This document shows, piece after piece, positions 1-7,173 of a stretch of DNA of 22,339 nt. The stretch is from a virus, in IMG/VR virus record IMGVR_UViG_3300046005_000635, positions 1 through 22,339 of that record. One strand, 5' to 3'. Position 1 is the first letter of the stretch. Each line of letters opens with the position of its first letter. Made by a program: the position numbers and the translations under genes. The notes under the pieces were generated by a model. That model did not search any database, was not told the origin of the DNA, and worked only from the letters and a program-made list of their open reading frames with translations.

Positions 1-915
1 TTGATGGTTGACATCTACAACGATGCCAGTACCCCCTCTGTCGATCCCCATTTTGTTTGGACTAAGGGAATTCTCAAGCACCTTTTGCTCTCTCAGACCA
101 CAGGCGAAAACCTTTGGTTCGGTGGCGAAAAAGGTACAGGCAAATCTGAGACAGTGCGCCAGTTCGCAGCTAAAACAGGCCGTGGATACTGCCGGATCAA
201 TTTCCACAAGTACACCACCAGTGAAGACTACATCGGGTCAGTTGGCCTTGAGAATGGCGATACCGTGTTCAAGGAGGGTGACTTCCTGAGAGCCTTTACT
301 ACCCCTGCCACCTTGATCCTGTTGGACGAGATCACCAACGCAGATCCTGCGGCTTTAGCCACCCTGAATGGCTTCCTAGAGCCAAGCAGTGCTGTCTCCT
401 ACGGTGGGTCAGTTCGCCGCCGTGCCCCTGCTGTGTTGGTCTTTGCTGCCGACAATACTTTGACCAACGGTGACGAGTCAGGACGCTATGCAGGGACTCG
501 ATCCATGAACAGCGCACTGGCTGACCGCTTCGCTCGTGTGGTAGCGTTTAAACACATGGACATCGACACCGAGGTCGAGGCCGTTGTCCGTCACACTGGC
601 TGCAAGCCTGAGTTGGCAGAACACATTCTCAGGGCAGTTCACGCTTGCCGTGCCAAGGTAGCATCAGGCGATATTGTGGATGCACCATCGATCCGTCAGG
701 TGATGGCCTTTGTTCGCTCAGTGGCTGTACTGGGAGTGAATGAGGCATGGGCTGCGTCCATCGGTCACCGTCAACCGTCCGAGTCAGCGACTGCCATCGA
801 AGGCATCAAGTCGGCATATATCAGCGCAAATTACATCGAGAAATTGTTGGCAGATATTCCGACTCCGACTCCAGTGATTCCAGTGATCACAGAGCAAACA
901 GAAGTACCATTTTAA
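1..915 (+). CDS. MoxR/CobS-like AAA+ ATPase (5' end possibly cut)
   Basis: AAA+ ATPase of the MoxR/CobS type. Visible motifs are Walker A GEKGTGKS (residues 42-49), Walker B LILLDE (105-110), sensor 1 AADN (149-152), and SALADRF (171-177) ahead of the likely arginine region. Family members hydrolyse ATP as hexameric rings and remodel a partner protein that carries a VWA domain, for example CobS-CobT in cobalt insertion. The next gene encodes exactly such a partner, 10 bases downstream, so the two probably form one machine; the client is unknown. TTG at 1 is followed directly by ATG at 4. The window begins here, so a longer N-terminus cannot be excluded; only about 40 residues precede Walker A. 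Confidence 0.88.
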   Translation: MMVDIYNDASTPSVDPHFVWTKGILKHLLLSQTTGENLWFGGEKGTGKSETVRQFAAKTGRGYCRINFHKYTTSEDYIGSVGLENGDTVFKEGDFLRAFTTPATLILLDEITNADPAALATLNGFLEPSSAVSYGGSVRRRAPAVLVFAADNTLTNGDESGRYAGTRSMNSALADRFARVVAFKHMDIDTEVEAVVRHTGCKPELAEHILRAVHACRAKVASGDIVDAPSIRQVMAFVRSVAVLGVNEAWAASIGHRQPSESATAIEGIKSAYISANYIEKLLADIPTPTPVIPVITEQTEVPF

Positions 916-925
916 GGGGCACACA

Positions 926-2503
926 ATGAAACGAATTAACGGTATCCAGTTCCGCCAAGGCGTAGAGAAGGCAGCACACAAGATCGCTGCTGACTTGGGC
1001 ATGAAGATTACCATCGAGTGGATGAATGGCATCACCACCGCTGCTATCAACAAGGCAGGAGACATCATCCTGTCATCGGTGGCTGACGATGCAATTGTGA
1101 CTCAGGCACTGCTCGACAAGTACATCGGCTTTGTGATCCATGAGTTGCTGCACCGCAAGTACACCGACTTCGATGCTCGCTCAATGGATCAGTATGTGAG
1201 CCAGTTGCACAACGCAATTGAGGACGCATGGATCGAACGCAAAGGCATTCAGGCAGGGCTGACAGGCAACATTGCCCCGCTGCTCTCGACTCTCATTAAC
1301 AGCATGGCAACCGAGGCCAACGATACAGTTAAGGACTGGGCAGATCCTCGCCAGTATCCGTTTGTGTTGGCGGTCTACCTGCGTGACCATGCGGCAGTTA
1401 AGTGCCCACTGGCTAATGGCCTTGAGCCTGTGTTCAAGGAAGCGTTTAAACGTTTAGACACCTGCAAAAGTTCTACTGACACCCTCAAGCTTGCGAAGTG
1501 GGTACATGACCAGTTGAAGGGGTTGTCAAAGAATGCCCCTAAAAAGCCTCCACAGGGGTCTAAAAAGGACGGAAGAGTTGAAGGTGAGGGTCAGGGCACA
1601 GAACAGGGTGAAGACGCAGGTAATGGCGCAGGCCAAGGCCAAGGTCAAGGCGTGGGTCAGGCAACAGCACCAACCGACAAAACCGAGGCTGTCGAGGTCG
1701 AGCCTAAACTGGGTGAAGGCCAAGGCTATGGCGGTACTTACTCCGTCCAAGAAGTGCGGGGCGCACAGAAGCACACACGCGATACCGATGCATTCGAGAT
1801 CGATATCAATGTACCTGCACGACTGCGCTTTGAGGTGAAGAAGTTGTTCGAGAACAGTGGCACTGACGAGTTCCAAACCAACCGCCGTGCGGGATCGATC
1901 AATGTCAAATCCCTTTGCAACATCAAGACATCTGACCGTCTGTTTAAACGCCGCCTTGAGACTGAGGGTGTGGACTCTGCGGTGGTGATCATGTTGGATC
2001 TTTCAGGGTCAATGTGGGACAAACACCTTATCAGGGGTGCTGACGGTAACCCAGTGGTTGTAACCCGCATTCAACAGGCACTGAACGCTGCTGCTGCATT
2101 GCTCGATACCCTGAATCGGGCGCAGGTCAAGACAGCCATCGTCAGCTTTGGGTCAACCGTTGCAGTGTTGAAGGAGTTCACCAAGCCTGTACCTGCCACT
2201 GTGCAGTTGTTGGCTAAGGTCAGGGCATCAGGGTCAACCAATGACTACCATGCACTGCGCTACAGCCATGAGATCTTGTACGCTCGCCCTGAGTCACGCA
2301 AGGTGGTCTTTGTCCTGACCGATGGGTACGGTCACATCGAGGCGACAAGGGCACAGGCCATCAGCGGAGAAAACCTTGGTATCACCACAGTGGGTGTGGG
2401 CATAGGTGGCGATGTGTCAAGGGTCTACACACAGTCGGTGGTAGTTGAGAACGGTGGCAACCTTGGTGATGCATCGTTTAAACAAATCAAATTAGCAGCT
2501 TAA
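926..2503 (+). CDS. CobT-like protein: HExxH metallopeptidase-like domain plus VWA domain
   Basis: Partner of the upstream AAA+ ATPase. Residues 1-200 contain HELLH (72-76), followed by NAIEDAWIE (96-104), which has the spacing of a gluzincin-type third zinc ligand near E99. Residues 205-270 are a low-complexity Gly/Gln/Glu-rich linker. The C-terminal 350-525 region is a von Willebrand factor A domain with a complete MIDAS: DLSGS (358-362), T438 in GSTND, and D466 in LTDG. VWA domains of this family bind a divalent metal and dock to MoxR-type rings. The start follows an AAGGGG ribosome site at 6 bases. Whether the HELLH site cleaves protein or only binds metal cannot be told from sequence. 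Four GTTTAAAC sites lie in this gene pair (546, 1444, 1942, 2476). Confidence 0.85.
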   Translation: MKRINGIQFRQGVEKAAHKIAADLGMKITIEWMNGITTAAINKAGDIILSSVADDAIVTQALLDKYIGFVIHELLHRKYTDFDARSMDQYVSQLHNAIEDAWIERKGIQAGLTGNIAPLLSTLINSMATEANDTVKDWADPRQYPFVLAVYLRDHAAVKCPLANGLEPVFKEAFKRLDTCKSSTDTLKLAKWVHDQLKGLSKNAPKKPPQGSKKDGRVEGEGQGTEQGEDAGNGAGQGQGQGVGQATAPTDKTEAVEVEPKLGEGQGYGGTYSVQEVRGAQKHTRDTDAFEIDINVPARLRFEVKKLFENSGTDEFQTNRRAGSINVKSLCNIKTSDRLFKRRLETEGVDSAVVIMLDLSGSMWDKHLIRGADGNPVVVTRIQQALNAAAALLDTLNRAQVKTAIVSFGSTVAVLKEFTKPVPATVQLLAKVRASGSTNDYHALRYSHEILYARPESRKVVFVLTDGYGHIEATRAQAISGENLGITTVGVGIGGDVSRVYTQSVVVENGGNLGDASFKQIKLAA

Positions 2504-2515
2504 AGGAGAATGAAA

Positions 2516-2677
2516 ATGGACGCACGGTATATGGTTTTTATGGCAGCACAGGCAGTGCTTGTGCTTGCAGTTGCATGGGATATGGATGGATATCTATCCA
2601 AGCTAATGCTCATGTATGGGTCGGCGATAGTTGGTCATGTGTTAACCGAATTATTTAATCAAGGAGATACAGAATGA
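2516..2677 (+). CDS. Small predicted membrane protein (53 aa)
   Basis: A 53-codon frame with two hydrophobic stretches (about residues 8-22 and 29-45), so it is probably a small inner-membrane protein. The AAAGGAGA ribosome site ends 6-7 bases before ATG 2516; the in-frame ATG at 2510 sits too close to it. Its stop overlaps the next start as ATGA (2674-2677), typical of translational coupling and the main support for a real gene. No family recognised. A holin-like role is conceivable from size and topology but is not supported by anything else. Confidence 0.65.
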   Translation: MDARYMVFMAAQAVLVLAVAWDMDGYLSKLMLMYGSAIVGHVLTELFNQGDTE

Positions 2678-3033
2678 AGACAGCAGAATTAACAGGAGTC
2701 GCCCTTGACTGGGCAGTGGCGAAGTGTGAAGGATTACTTGCGCCCGACGGAATACATTTATCGGACGAATACTGCGATAGTCTGCACCGTCATCAAGAGG
2801 GAGGTTTCTTATCCGACTGGTCACAAGGTGGGCCGATTATTGAGCGAGAGAAGATAAAACTTGGTTGGGTTGTTGACCATTGGGTGGCGCAAAAAGACTT
2901 CAATTACAACAAGAGTTTTTATGGGCGCGACCCGCATCACCCTCTTATTGCAGCCATGCGCTGCTACGTTGCAAGCAAATTAGGTGACGAGGTAGAGATA
3001 CCCGAAGGTTTAAGCACAGGAGAAACAAAATGA
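2674..3033 (+). CDS. DUF2591 / NinX-like phage protein
   Basis: This 119-residue protein matches the layout I recall for the phage DUF2591 (NinX) family: an N-terminal LTGVALDWAVAKCEG, a central WSQGGPIIERE, and a C-terminal LIAAMRCYVASKLGDEVE. The family is common in the nin-like region of temperate phages and has no established biochemical function. It is coupled by ATGA overlaps to the genes on both sides. Confidence 0.85.
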   Translation: MKTAELTGVALDWAVAKCEGLLAPDGIHLSDEYCDSLHRHQEGGFLSDWSQGGPIIEREKIKLGWVVDHWVAQKDFNYNKSFYGRDPHHPLIAAMRCYVASKLGDEVEIPEGLSTGETK

Positions 3034-3257
3034 AATTATCAGAACAATTTGCCCTTAATCAATGGCTGTCCGACTACCCCGATGACATGACCTATGAGGA
3101 GGTCATTGCCGCCTTGAAGGTCGAGAATCAGTGGATGGTCGATGACATCACCGTGTGGTACTTGGTAGAGAACAACACGACTGATCAGGTCGCCATGTTC
3201 ATTGAAGATACCAAGGATGCCTTTGAACGAGCCACCGCTGACCAACCGATTCTGTAG
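3030..3257 (+). CDS. Small acidic phage protein, function unknown
   Basis: 75 residues, strongly acidic, with the phrase LSDYPDDMTYEEVIAAL near the N-terminus and a FIEDTKDAFE tail. It resembles small proteins I have seen in betaproteobacterial phages, always without an assigned function. An AGGAGAAAC ribosome site precedes the ATG, which overlaps the preceding stop (ATGA). No cysteines, signal or membrane segment. Confidence 0.75.
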   Translation: MKLSEQFALNQWLSDYPDDMTYEEVIAALKVENQWMVDDITVWYLVENNTTDQVAMFIEDTKDAFERATADQPIL

Positions 3258-3265
3258 GTGATGAC

Positions 3266-3523
3266 ATGACAATAGAAACCAGTAGTTGGTATCACACCAA
3301 CAAAACCACCGTTTGGGCGCACACGCAATTGGGTGAGATCCTGATCGCAGACTGCACCAACCGGTCTATGACAATGCATTCACAGCGTTTAAACACTAGG
3401 CTGATCACTGCTGCACCTGCGATGATGGAGTTGCTTGAGGATATTAAAAACTACCTTGAGCCTGACCATCTCAACCGCTACGCAGAGATCTGCAATAGTG
3501 TTCTCACAAGTCAAGGCGATTGA
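3266..3523 (+). CDS. Small phage protein with ITAAPAMMELLE motif
   Basis: 85 residues. The N-terminal half looks like a small beta-rich fold (WYHTNKTTVWAHTQ). The C-terminal half carries the amphipathic helix ITAAPAMMELLEDIK, a recurring tail in small phage proteins of unknown function (usual form AAPELLEAL). ATG at 3266 lies 8 bases after the preceding stop with a weak AGGTGA site. A GTTTAAAC copy (3387) encodes the Leu-Asn of its RLNT. Confidence 0.7.
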   Translation: MTIETSSWYHTNKTTVWAHTQLGEILIADCTNRSMTMHSQRLNTRLITAAPAMMELLEDIKNYLEPDHLNRYAEICNSVLTSQGD

Positions 3524-3710
3524 CTGTCCGTATGTCCGAGCCGCTAAGTCGAAGTACCCCATCTTGTTGGAAGTGGTCAAAGTTCCACCCAAGAGGGGTA
3601 AGTACATCTACTTCAATAAGGTTTGGCATATCGCCCGAATGCAGGATGGACTGCCCTATTATTTAGGGTGCTACGAGACGCTGCATAGGGCTGTTTTCAG
3701 CGCAAAGTAA
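3498..3710 (+). CDS. Small basic protein, function unknown (start uncertain)
   Basis: Last gene of the rightward unit. The frame is open from a TTG at 3435, but the part before 3524 overlaps the previous gene. I prefer GTG 3498 (70 residues); a start close to 3519 is also possible. The residues after the overlap, such as LLEVVKVPPKRGKYIYFNK and LPYYLGCYETLHRAVFSA, look like real globular protein. It is basic, with many aromatics. Function not recognised. It stops just before a strong intrinsic terminator. Confidence 0.55.
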   Translation: MFSQVKAIDCPYVRAAKSKYPILLEVVKVPPKRGKYIYFNKVWHIARMQDGLPYYLGCYETLHRAVFSAK

Positions 3711-3711
3711 G

Positions 3712-3740
3712 AAGGGCAGGAATTACCTGCCCTTTTTCTT
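3712..3740 (+). terminator. Rho-independent terminator of the rightward unit
   Basis: Stem AAGGGCAGG (3712-3720) pairs perfectly with CCTGCCCTT (3726-3734) around a five-base AATTA loop. The stem runs into TTTTTCTT on the plus strand. It sits directly after the stop at 3710. In the other orientation the tail is only TTCTT, so it would be weaker for the converging unit. Confidence 0.88.
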
Positions 3741-3948
3741 GTTTAAATCTTTACTAGAAAGAAAGACTGAAGCTCATCTGGTGAGCTACCGGTTAAGTAC
3801 CGCGCTGATGTTTAAACGCTAATTCGATTCCCGGAACTACCGGGATGAGCATTTTGTTTAAACACTACACCCGCATAAACATTGGCTTGCACCCTTGTAA
3901 CGTCTGTAACCTCACCCGTAACCCCACAAAAAATTAACTGTTTAAATG
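3741..3948. other. Convergent intergenic gap with four GTTTAAA(C/T) copies
   Basis: No gene seen between the two converging units. The 208 bases hold GTTTAAAC at 3810 and 3856 and one-mismatch copies GTTTAAAT at 3741 and 3940, the densest cluster of this motif in the window. Hairpins are AGCTCA/TGAGCT (3771-3776 / 3782-3787), TCCCGG/CCGGGA (3829-3834 / 3840-3845), an alternative outer pairing GCTCATC/GATGAGC (3772-3778 / 3844-3850), and a direct repeat CTACCGG (3786 and 3837). It could be a protein-binding, transcript-ending or attachment region; the sequence does not decide. Confidence 0.5.
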
Positions 3949-5667
3949 CTAAAACGAGTCTAGATTCTCTGAGTATGTGCCTGATGTTTTGTTGTAGAGC
4001 AGGGTAGTCTCCCCCTGTGTACCCACCCACCGATACCTGCACTTCCATACTGCGATCTCTACATGGTCGATCTTCCTGTGGACTGTGATGCCGTTGTCGG
4101 TCTTTGCCCACCACGCCATCGATCCGCTGATACTCATACCGTCAGGGCGAGGCTGTTCCACACCCGCTCGTTGGATCTTGGATGGATGGGCAACGAACCA
4201 ACAGTGGATGTCGAAGGCTTTGATGAACTTTTGTACCTTGGTCAACATGGAGGAGATGGCCTCTGTTTCGGTCAATCCATCACGCACTAGGTCAATGTAG
4301 TTGTATGGGTCAATGACTAGACCACGCACACCCATGCGCCGAATAGCCGCCTTGGTGCGCTCAATGATGGAGTCTAGGGTTGATGGTTCTTCTCCGCTGT
4401 GGTCGATGAAGATGAAGTGGTCGTTGACAAATTTAAACGCCTTATCCTTCTCCTCAGCGGTCATGCGTTCCTTGCCATCAAAGAATCGTTTCTTGGTGTA
4501 CATCTCCATCAGTCGGGAGATGTGAATCTCAGGCTGATTCTCAAAGGAACAGACAGCAAACTTCCAGTCGTTTGTCCGTGCTAGGTTGACCATAATCTGA
4601 TCCACGAAGTTGGACTTACCCGATGAGGGATAGCCAGTGACCACGGTGAGTTGGGATGTTGCCACTGTGTAAACAGCATCTACCGAGGCATAGCCGGTTG
4701 ACGACCCCTTGCCCGTGCCCTTGGAGAAGAGGTCGTTTAAACGGTCTTTGTAGGTGTCGGCCTGCGATAAGCCTGCGACGGGGTAGGCTACGGCAGCGTC
4801 GAGTACATCCTTGATGTCCTGTATTTTCCGTGTCGGGTCGTTGTGTTGCGTAGTCGGGTCGTTAAAACTCAAATACAACTCATTGAGATCCTTGGTGGGG
4901 AACTTGGCAAGTCTGCACTTGTCCTTACCAATACGCCTAGCCAACTCTTCGGCTAATGCCTGACCTGCAACATCCTGATCTGTGGCAAGGATCACATAGG
5001 GTGCTGCGTTTAAATACTCCTCTGCGTTCCATATATATCCGAACCGCTTGTCTTCTTCAGGCTTTACCTTGCCGTCTGCAACCTTGATAGGTGCGCCGCT
5101 TGGAACTGACACCACATTTGGTATACCTGCTTCCATTAGGGTAAGGCAGTCAATCTCACCTTCGACAATGATGATGGGCTTTCCCTTCTCAAGGAGATCA
5201 ATCCCAAAGAAATCATGTGCCCCGCCCGCGTCTTGTGTAAACGCTTTATCAGGGAAGCTGCGGTATTTAACCGCCACCAACTTACCCTCTCGGTAGTATG
5301 GGAAGCCAATGGCATCTGAGTTTCGTTCTAGCTTGGCAAAGAATTTATCTGCACCGAACAGCTTCATCTTGTCTGCGGTTGGTTTTGAAATACCACGAGA
5401 CAGTAGGTAGTCGTAGTGGAATGGTTGTAGGTTTGTTTGTTCAACGGTTATAGCGACTGGCACATTCTTCTCCTTGACGAGAGTTAATTTCTTGGTGGGC
5501 TGTATTGAACCACTGGCAGAGCAGTGGTGGCAATGGTAAACAACTGCGCCGTCTTCTCTATTGGAAACGGTCATGTCTTTAGTTGTAGATTTCTTCCTAT
5601 CGGAGGAACAGTAAGGACAGGTAATCCTGCCGCCCTTAGCGGCATTCACTAGCTGCTCTGTGATCAT
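3949..5667 (-). CDS. DNA primase-helicase (T7 gp4 / Twinkle type)
   Basis: Bifunctional replication protein of 572 residues, about the size of T7 gp4. In order: a zinc-binding domain with C17, C20, C46 and C49 (CPYC and CHHC); a TOPRIM primase core with VEGEID (168-173, E169) and ATDQDVAG (228-235, D230 and D232); and a RecA-like hexameric helicase with Walker A GYPSSGKS (345-352) and Walker B LVIDPYN (450-456), then FVAHPSK near 491-497. It would make RNA primers and unwind DNA ahead of the phage or host polymerase. ATG 5667 overlaps the upstream stop as ATGA. It is the last gene of the leftward unit; no strong U-tailed terminator follows apart from the shared hairpin at 3712-3734. Confidence 0.93.
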   Translation of the reverse strand: MITEQLVNAAKGGRITCPYCSSDRKKSTTKDMTVSNREDGAVVYHCHHCSASGSIQPTKKLTLVKEKNVPVAITVEQTNLQPFHYDYLLSRGISKPTADKMKLFGADKFFAKLERNSDAIGFPYYREGKLVAVKYRSFPDKAFTQDAGGAHDFFGIDLLEKGKPIIIVEGEIDCLTLMEAGIPNVVSVPSGAPIKVADGKVKPEEDKRFGYIWNAEEYLNAAPYVILATDQDVAGQALAEELARRIGKDKCRLAKFPTKDLNELYLSFNDPTTQHNDPTRKIQDIKDVLDAAVAYPVAGLSQADTYKDRLNDLFSKGTGKGSSTGYASVDAVYTVATSQLTVVTGYPSSGKSNFVDQIMVNLARTNDWKFAVCSFENQPEIHISRLMEMYTKKRFFDGKERMTAEEKDKAFKFVNDHFIFIDHSGEEPSTLDSIIERTKAAIRRMGVRGLVIDPYNYIDLVRDGLTETEAISSMLTKVQKFIKAFDIHCWFVAHPSKIQRAGVEQPRPDGMSISGSMAWWAKTDNGITVHRKIDHVEIAVWKCRYRWVGTQGETTLLYNKTSGTYSENLDSF

Positions 5668-5903
5668 TTCATTGAACCGTTAGATTTTCTTGGGAAACTT
5701 CGGTTCTTTGCAGGTGTCTGCAATGTAATCCCATCTTTGTTTGTGCCGCCCTTGGACAGGGCTTTCACATGGGCTACATCTTTACCTGCACGGCTTACGC
5801 CTTTAGCGTCAAGCTTGCGTCTTGCTCGCTGTCGTTCCATTCGGTCGGGGTGTTCATCTCTTGAAACTTGTGTCTTGTATTCTTGTTTATAGTTTCGTGT
5901 CAT
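5664..5903 (-). CDS. Small basic HNH-like protein
   Basis: 79 residues, very basic. The C-terminal half has the spacing of a minimal phage HNH fold: DVAHVKALSKGGTN (H45, N55) followed by LQTPAKNRSF (N67). Similar short proteins beside replication genes in podovirus-like phages are usually labelled HNH endonuclease or hypothetical. There are no zinc-binding cysteines, and the first H is preceded by A rather than D, so catalytic activity is uncertain. Coupled to the primase gene by ATGA; two bases separate it from the upstream gene. Confidence 0.6.
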   Translation of the reverse strand: MTRNYKQEYKTQVSRDEHPDRMERQRARRKLDAKGVSRAGKDVAHVKALSKGGTNKDGITLQTPAKNRSFPRKSNGSMK

Positions 5904-5905
5904 GG

Positions 5906-6382
5906 CTACTCCGAATAGAAGGAATTGAAAGTATGGAAGACTTCATCGTAGTCGAAATCGTACTCAAAACATGAGGTGATTTTCGTCATGTTGATGCTTC
6001 GCCCAACGACTTCACCATTGTATGTAAACACCTTGTCGGGTGCATCAATTTTATTTTCTGCGAACAGTTTGCCATAGGTAGTTACACGCCACATTCCGGA
6101 GTGTTTATTCTCTGAACTTTTCTCTGTATCGTTCCTCTCAACCATATCCCACCAACGCAAAGTCGGTAGTTGGTTTGAACGCAGAATCCAAGCAGGGGCA
6201 GTGTTAGGAACATCAACCCAGTTACCCTCGTTGCTCTTAGCTGCAAGCCAAATCAAAGATCTAGCCATCGTTCTATTGATACCCCTTGGGTATATCTTTC
6301 CCCATCTATCACAGACAGGGCAATGCCCACCATCACCACTCTTAATCCTATCCCAATCAGACCGCAATTGTGCAAGATCCAT
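5906..6382 (-). CDS. Phage protein with N-terminal zinc-knuckle, function unknown
   Basis: 158 residues. The N-terminus has HCPVCDRWGKIY (C21, C24), half of a zinc ribbon. The middle has LRWWDMVER and SGMWRVTTYGKLFAE, which read like a winged-helix or small DNA-binding fold. I recall phage hypothetical proteins with the same order, often close to primase genes. A replication accessory role is inference from position. AAGGAG lies about 7 bases before ATG 6382, and a six-bp hairpin lies just upstream in the leader (6411-6426). Confidence 0.72.
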   Translation of the reverse strand: MDLAQLRSDWDRIKSGDGGHCPVCDRWGKIYPRGINRTMARSLIWLAAKSNEGNWVDVPNTAPAWILRSNQLPTLRWWDMVERNDTEKSSENKHSGMWRVTTYGKLFAENKIDAPDKVFTYNGEVVGRSINMTKITSCFEYDFDYDEVFHTFNSFYSE

Positions 6383-6410
6383 TTTGTTCTCCTTGATGTT
6401 AATCCCTGTA

Positions 6411-6426
6411 AGCCCCTTGAGGGGCT
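6411..6426 (-). promoter_or_regulatory. Leader hairpin upstream of the zinc-knuckle gene
   Basis: AGCCCC (6411-6416) and GGGGCT (6421-6426) form a perfect six-bp stem with a four-base loop, about 28 bases ahead of the ATG at 6382 on the minus-strand transcript. No U-run follows on either strand, so it is not an ordinary terminator. It may shape the 5' leader or mark an RNA end. Confidence 0.4.
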
Positions 6427-6507
6427 ATGTACTTATTTTCACCCAAAGACCCCCCTACCCCATGTAAGGATGGAGTAAGGAGGAGATTGGTTTCACCGCC
6501 TATCGGC

Positions 6508-6804
6508 ATATGCATGGCAGCGTTAGCTGCACCCCTCGACTTGCATATAAGACCAGTCGCACGGATTGTTCGGGAACTGCCCCCTAGCCTATGTGATTGA
6601 TGATGATGGCTGGTACTGAAATCCAGCTTGTAATCCTCAGCCGCATGTAGCAGCCGTAACCGATTACAGAGAAAACAGGGATGGCTACCTGTGCCCATCG
6701 TGCATCAGTCTGCACACTCATCATCATCAATCACACAGTCGCATACCGTGTACCCTTTTCTTCCACGCCGTCAGGTTGAACGCTTGCTATCGTGTGGAGT
6801 ACGG
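6508..6804 (-). ncRNA. Candidate structured RNA or DNA element with multibranched stems
   Basis: Non-coding stretch dense in inverted repeats. A perfect 17-bp pair (6592-6608 with 6719-6735) encloses four hairpins in a row: GCTGG/CCAGC (6609-6613 / 6623-6627), TGTAATC/GATTACA (6629-6635 / 6662-6668), ACAGG/CCTGT (6675-6679 / 6688-6692) and GTGCA/TGCAC (6700-6704 / 6711-6715). On one side TCCAC/GTGGA (6762-6766 / 6794-6798) makes a further arm. On the other, ATATGCA/TGCATAT (6508-6514 / 6542-6548) encloses GCAGC/GCTGC (6517-6521 / 6526-6530). Strand is assigned minus only because the flanking genes are read that way. It could be a structured leader, a stand-alone RNA, or an origin-like DNA element. 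The short stems alone could be chance; the 17-bp stem is not easily so. Confidence 0.45.
6592..6735. repeat. 17-bp perfect inverted repeat, 110-base spacing
   Basis: The left arm (6592-6608) reads TGTGATTGATGATGATG and the right arm (6719-6735) is its exact reverse complement. The arms contain a GAT/ATC triplet run, which raises the chance of coincidence somewhat. The enclosed 110 bases fold into four short hairpins, described in the overlapping entry. Confidence 0.9.
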
Positions 6805-6817
6805 TTTAAAACCCAGC

Positions 6818-6988
6818 TTACATAGGGTATGGGTACTTCAAACGCTCATTGCGAATCGCTTCCGGCAAAACACCGTGACGCTTTGCAAACTGAATAAGAC
6901 CTTTTGGTAAGCCTAGTTCTCTAGCAATTGCAGATTGCTCTGCAGCAATGCGGGTTCGTTGGGCTTTGCGGTATTCAGTTCGTGTCAT
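6818..6988 (-). CDS. Small basic protein (56 aa), function unknown
   Basis: Short frame starting at ATG 6988 with GGAG eight bases upstream and ending at TAA 6818. The 56 residues are basic and helical. The segment AIARELGLPKGLIQFAKRHG has the rhythm of a helix-turn-helix (small residue, turn Gly, hydrophobic positions), so DNA binding is possible but not shown. It lies between the terminator at 7063-7143 and the structured gap, so it would be the first gene of the primase sub-operon. No family recognised. Confidence 0.6.
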   Translation of the reverse strand: MTRTEYRKAQRTRIAAEQSAIARELGLPKGLIQFAKRHGVLPEAIRNERLKYPYPM

Positions 6989-7062
6989 GTGTTCATCTCC
7001 AAAATGTGGTGGAGGTACTTGCCGCTCGTGGATGAACCCACATTGATGGCAGCTTTCCCTCC

Positions 7063-7143
7063 AAAAAAAGTAAAAAAAAACCGCTTACTACTGCCCCCTG
7101 TAGGAACTACCCGAAGGTAGAAGAGGCATGAGTAAACGGTTTT
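7063..7143 (-). terminator. Intrinsic terminator with nested UUCG hairpin
   Basis: Read on the minus strand, a 12-bp stem with one mismatch (7132-7143 with 7077-7088) ends in a run of nine Ts, then AC and seven more Ts. Inside the large loop are TGCC/GGCA (7092-7095 / 7125-7128) and CTACC-TTCG-GGTAG (7107-7120), a canonical very stable cUUCGg tetraloop on this strand. It would stop transcripts coming from the endonuclease-rusA genes, so the primase sub-operon downstream needs read-through or its own promoter. Confidence 0.75.
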
Positions 7144-7173
7144 CGCTAGTCACTTCCTACGGCAACTGTTCGC

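Noticed and set aside
1590-1700. Gly/Gln-rich repeat in the VWA protein as a possible DNA repeat array
   Set aside because: The bases are not a regular tandem repeat; it is a low-complexity protein linker, as is usual for CobT-type proteins.
3771-3851. tRNA-like segment: D-arm-like GCTCATCTGGTGAGC, TTCGATTC, and a 7-bp outer stem GCTCATC/GATGAGC
   Set aside because: The D-arm-like hairpin and the acceptor-like stem use the same bases, the TTCGATTC loop has no pairing T-stem, and no anticodon arm with a proper seven-base loop forms. At most a relic.
3812-4114. 100-codon minus-strand frame running past the primase stop
   Set aside because: Most of it overlaps the primase-helicase C-terminus in another frame. 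A frameshift extension was considered, but the primase already ends at a normal length.
6399-6698. 99-codon minus-strand frame in the structured gap
   Set aside because: Composition looks random, it has no good ribosome site, it runs through several inverted repeats, and no family is recognised.
6675-6699. H-type pseudoknot: loop GATGG (6680-6684) with CCATC (6695-6699)
   Set aside because: No base would be left to cross the second stem, so the geometry is implausible; treated as alternative pairing only.
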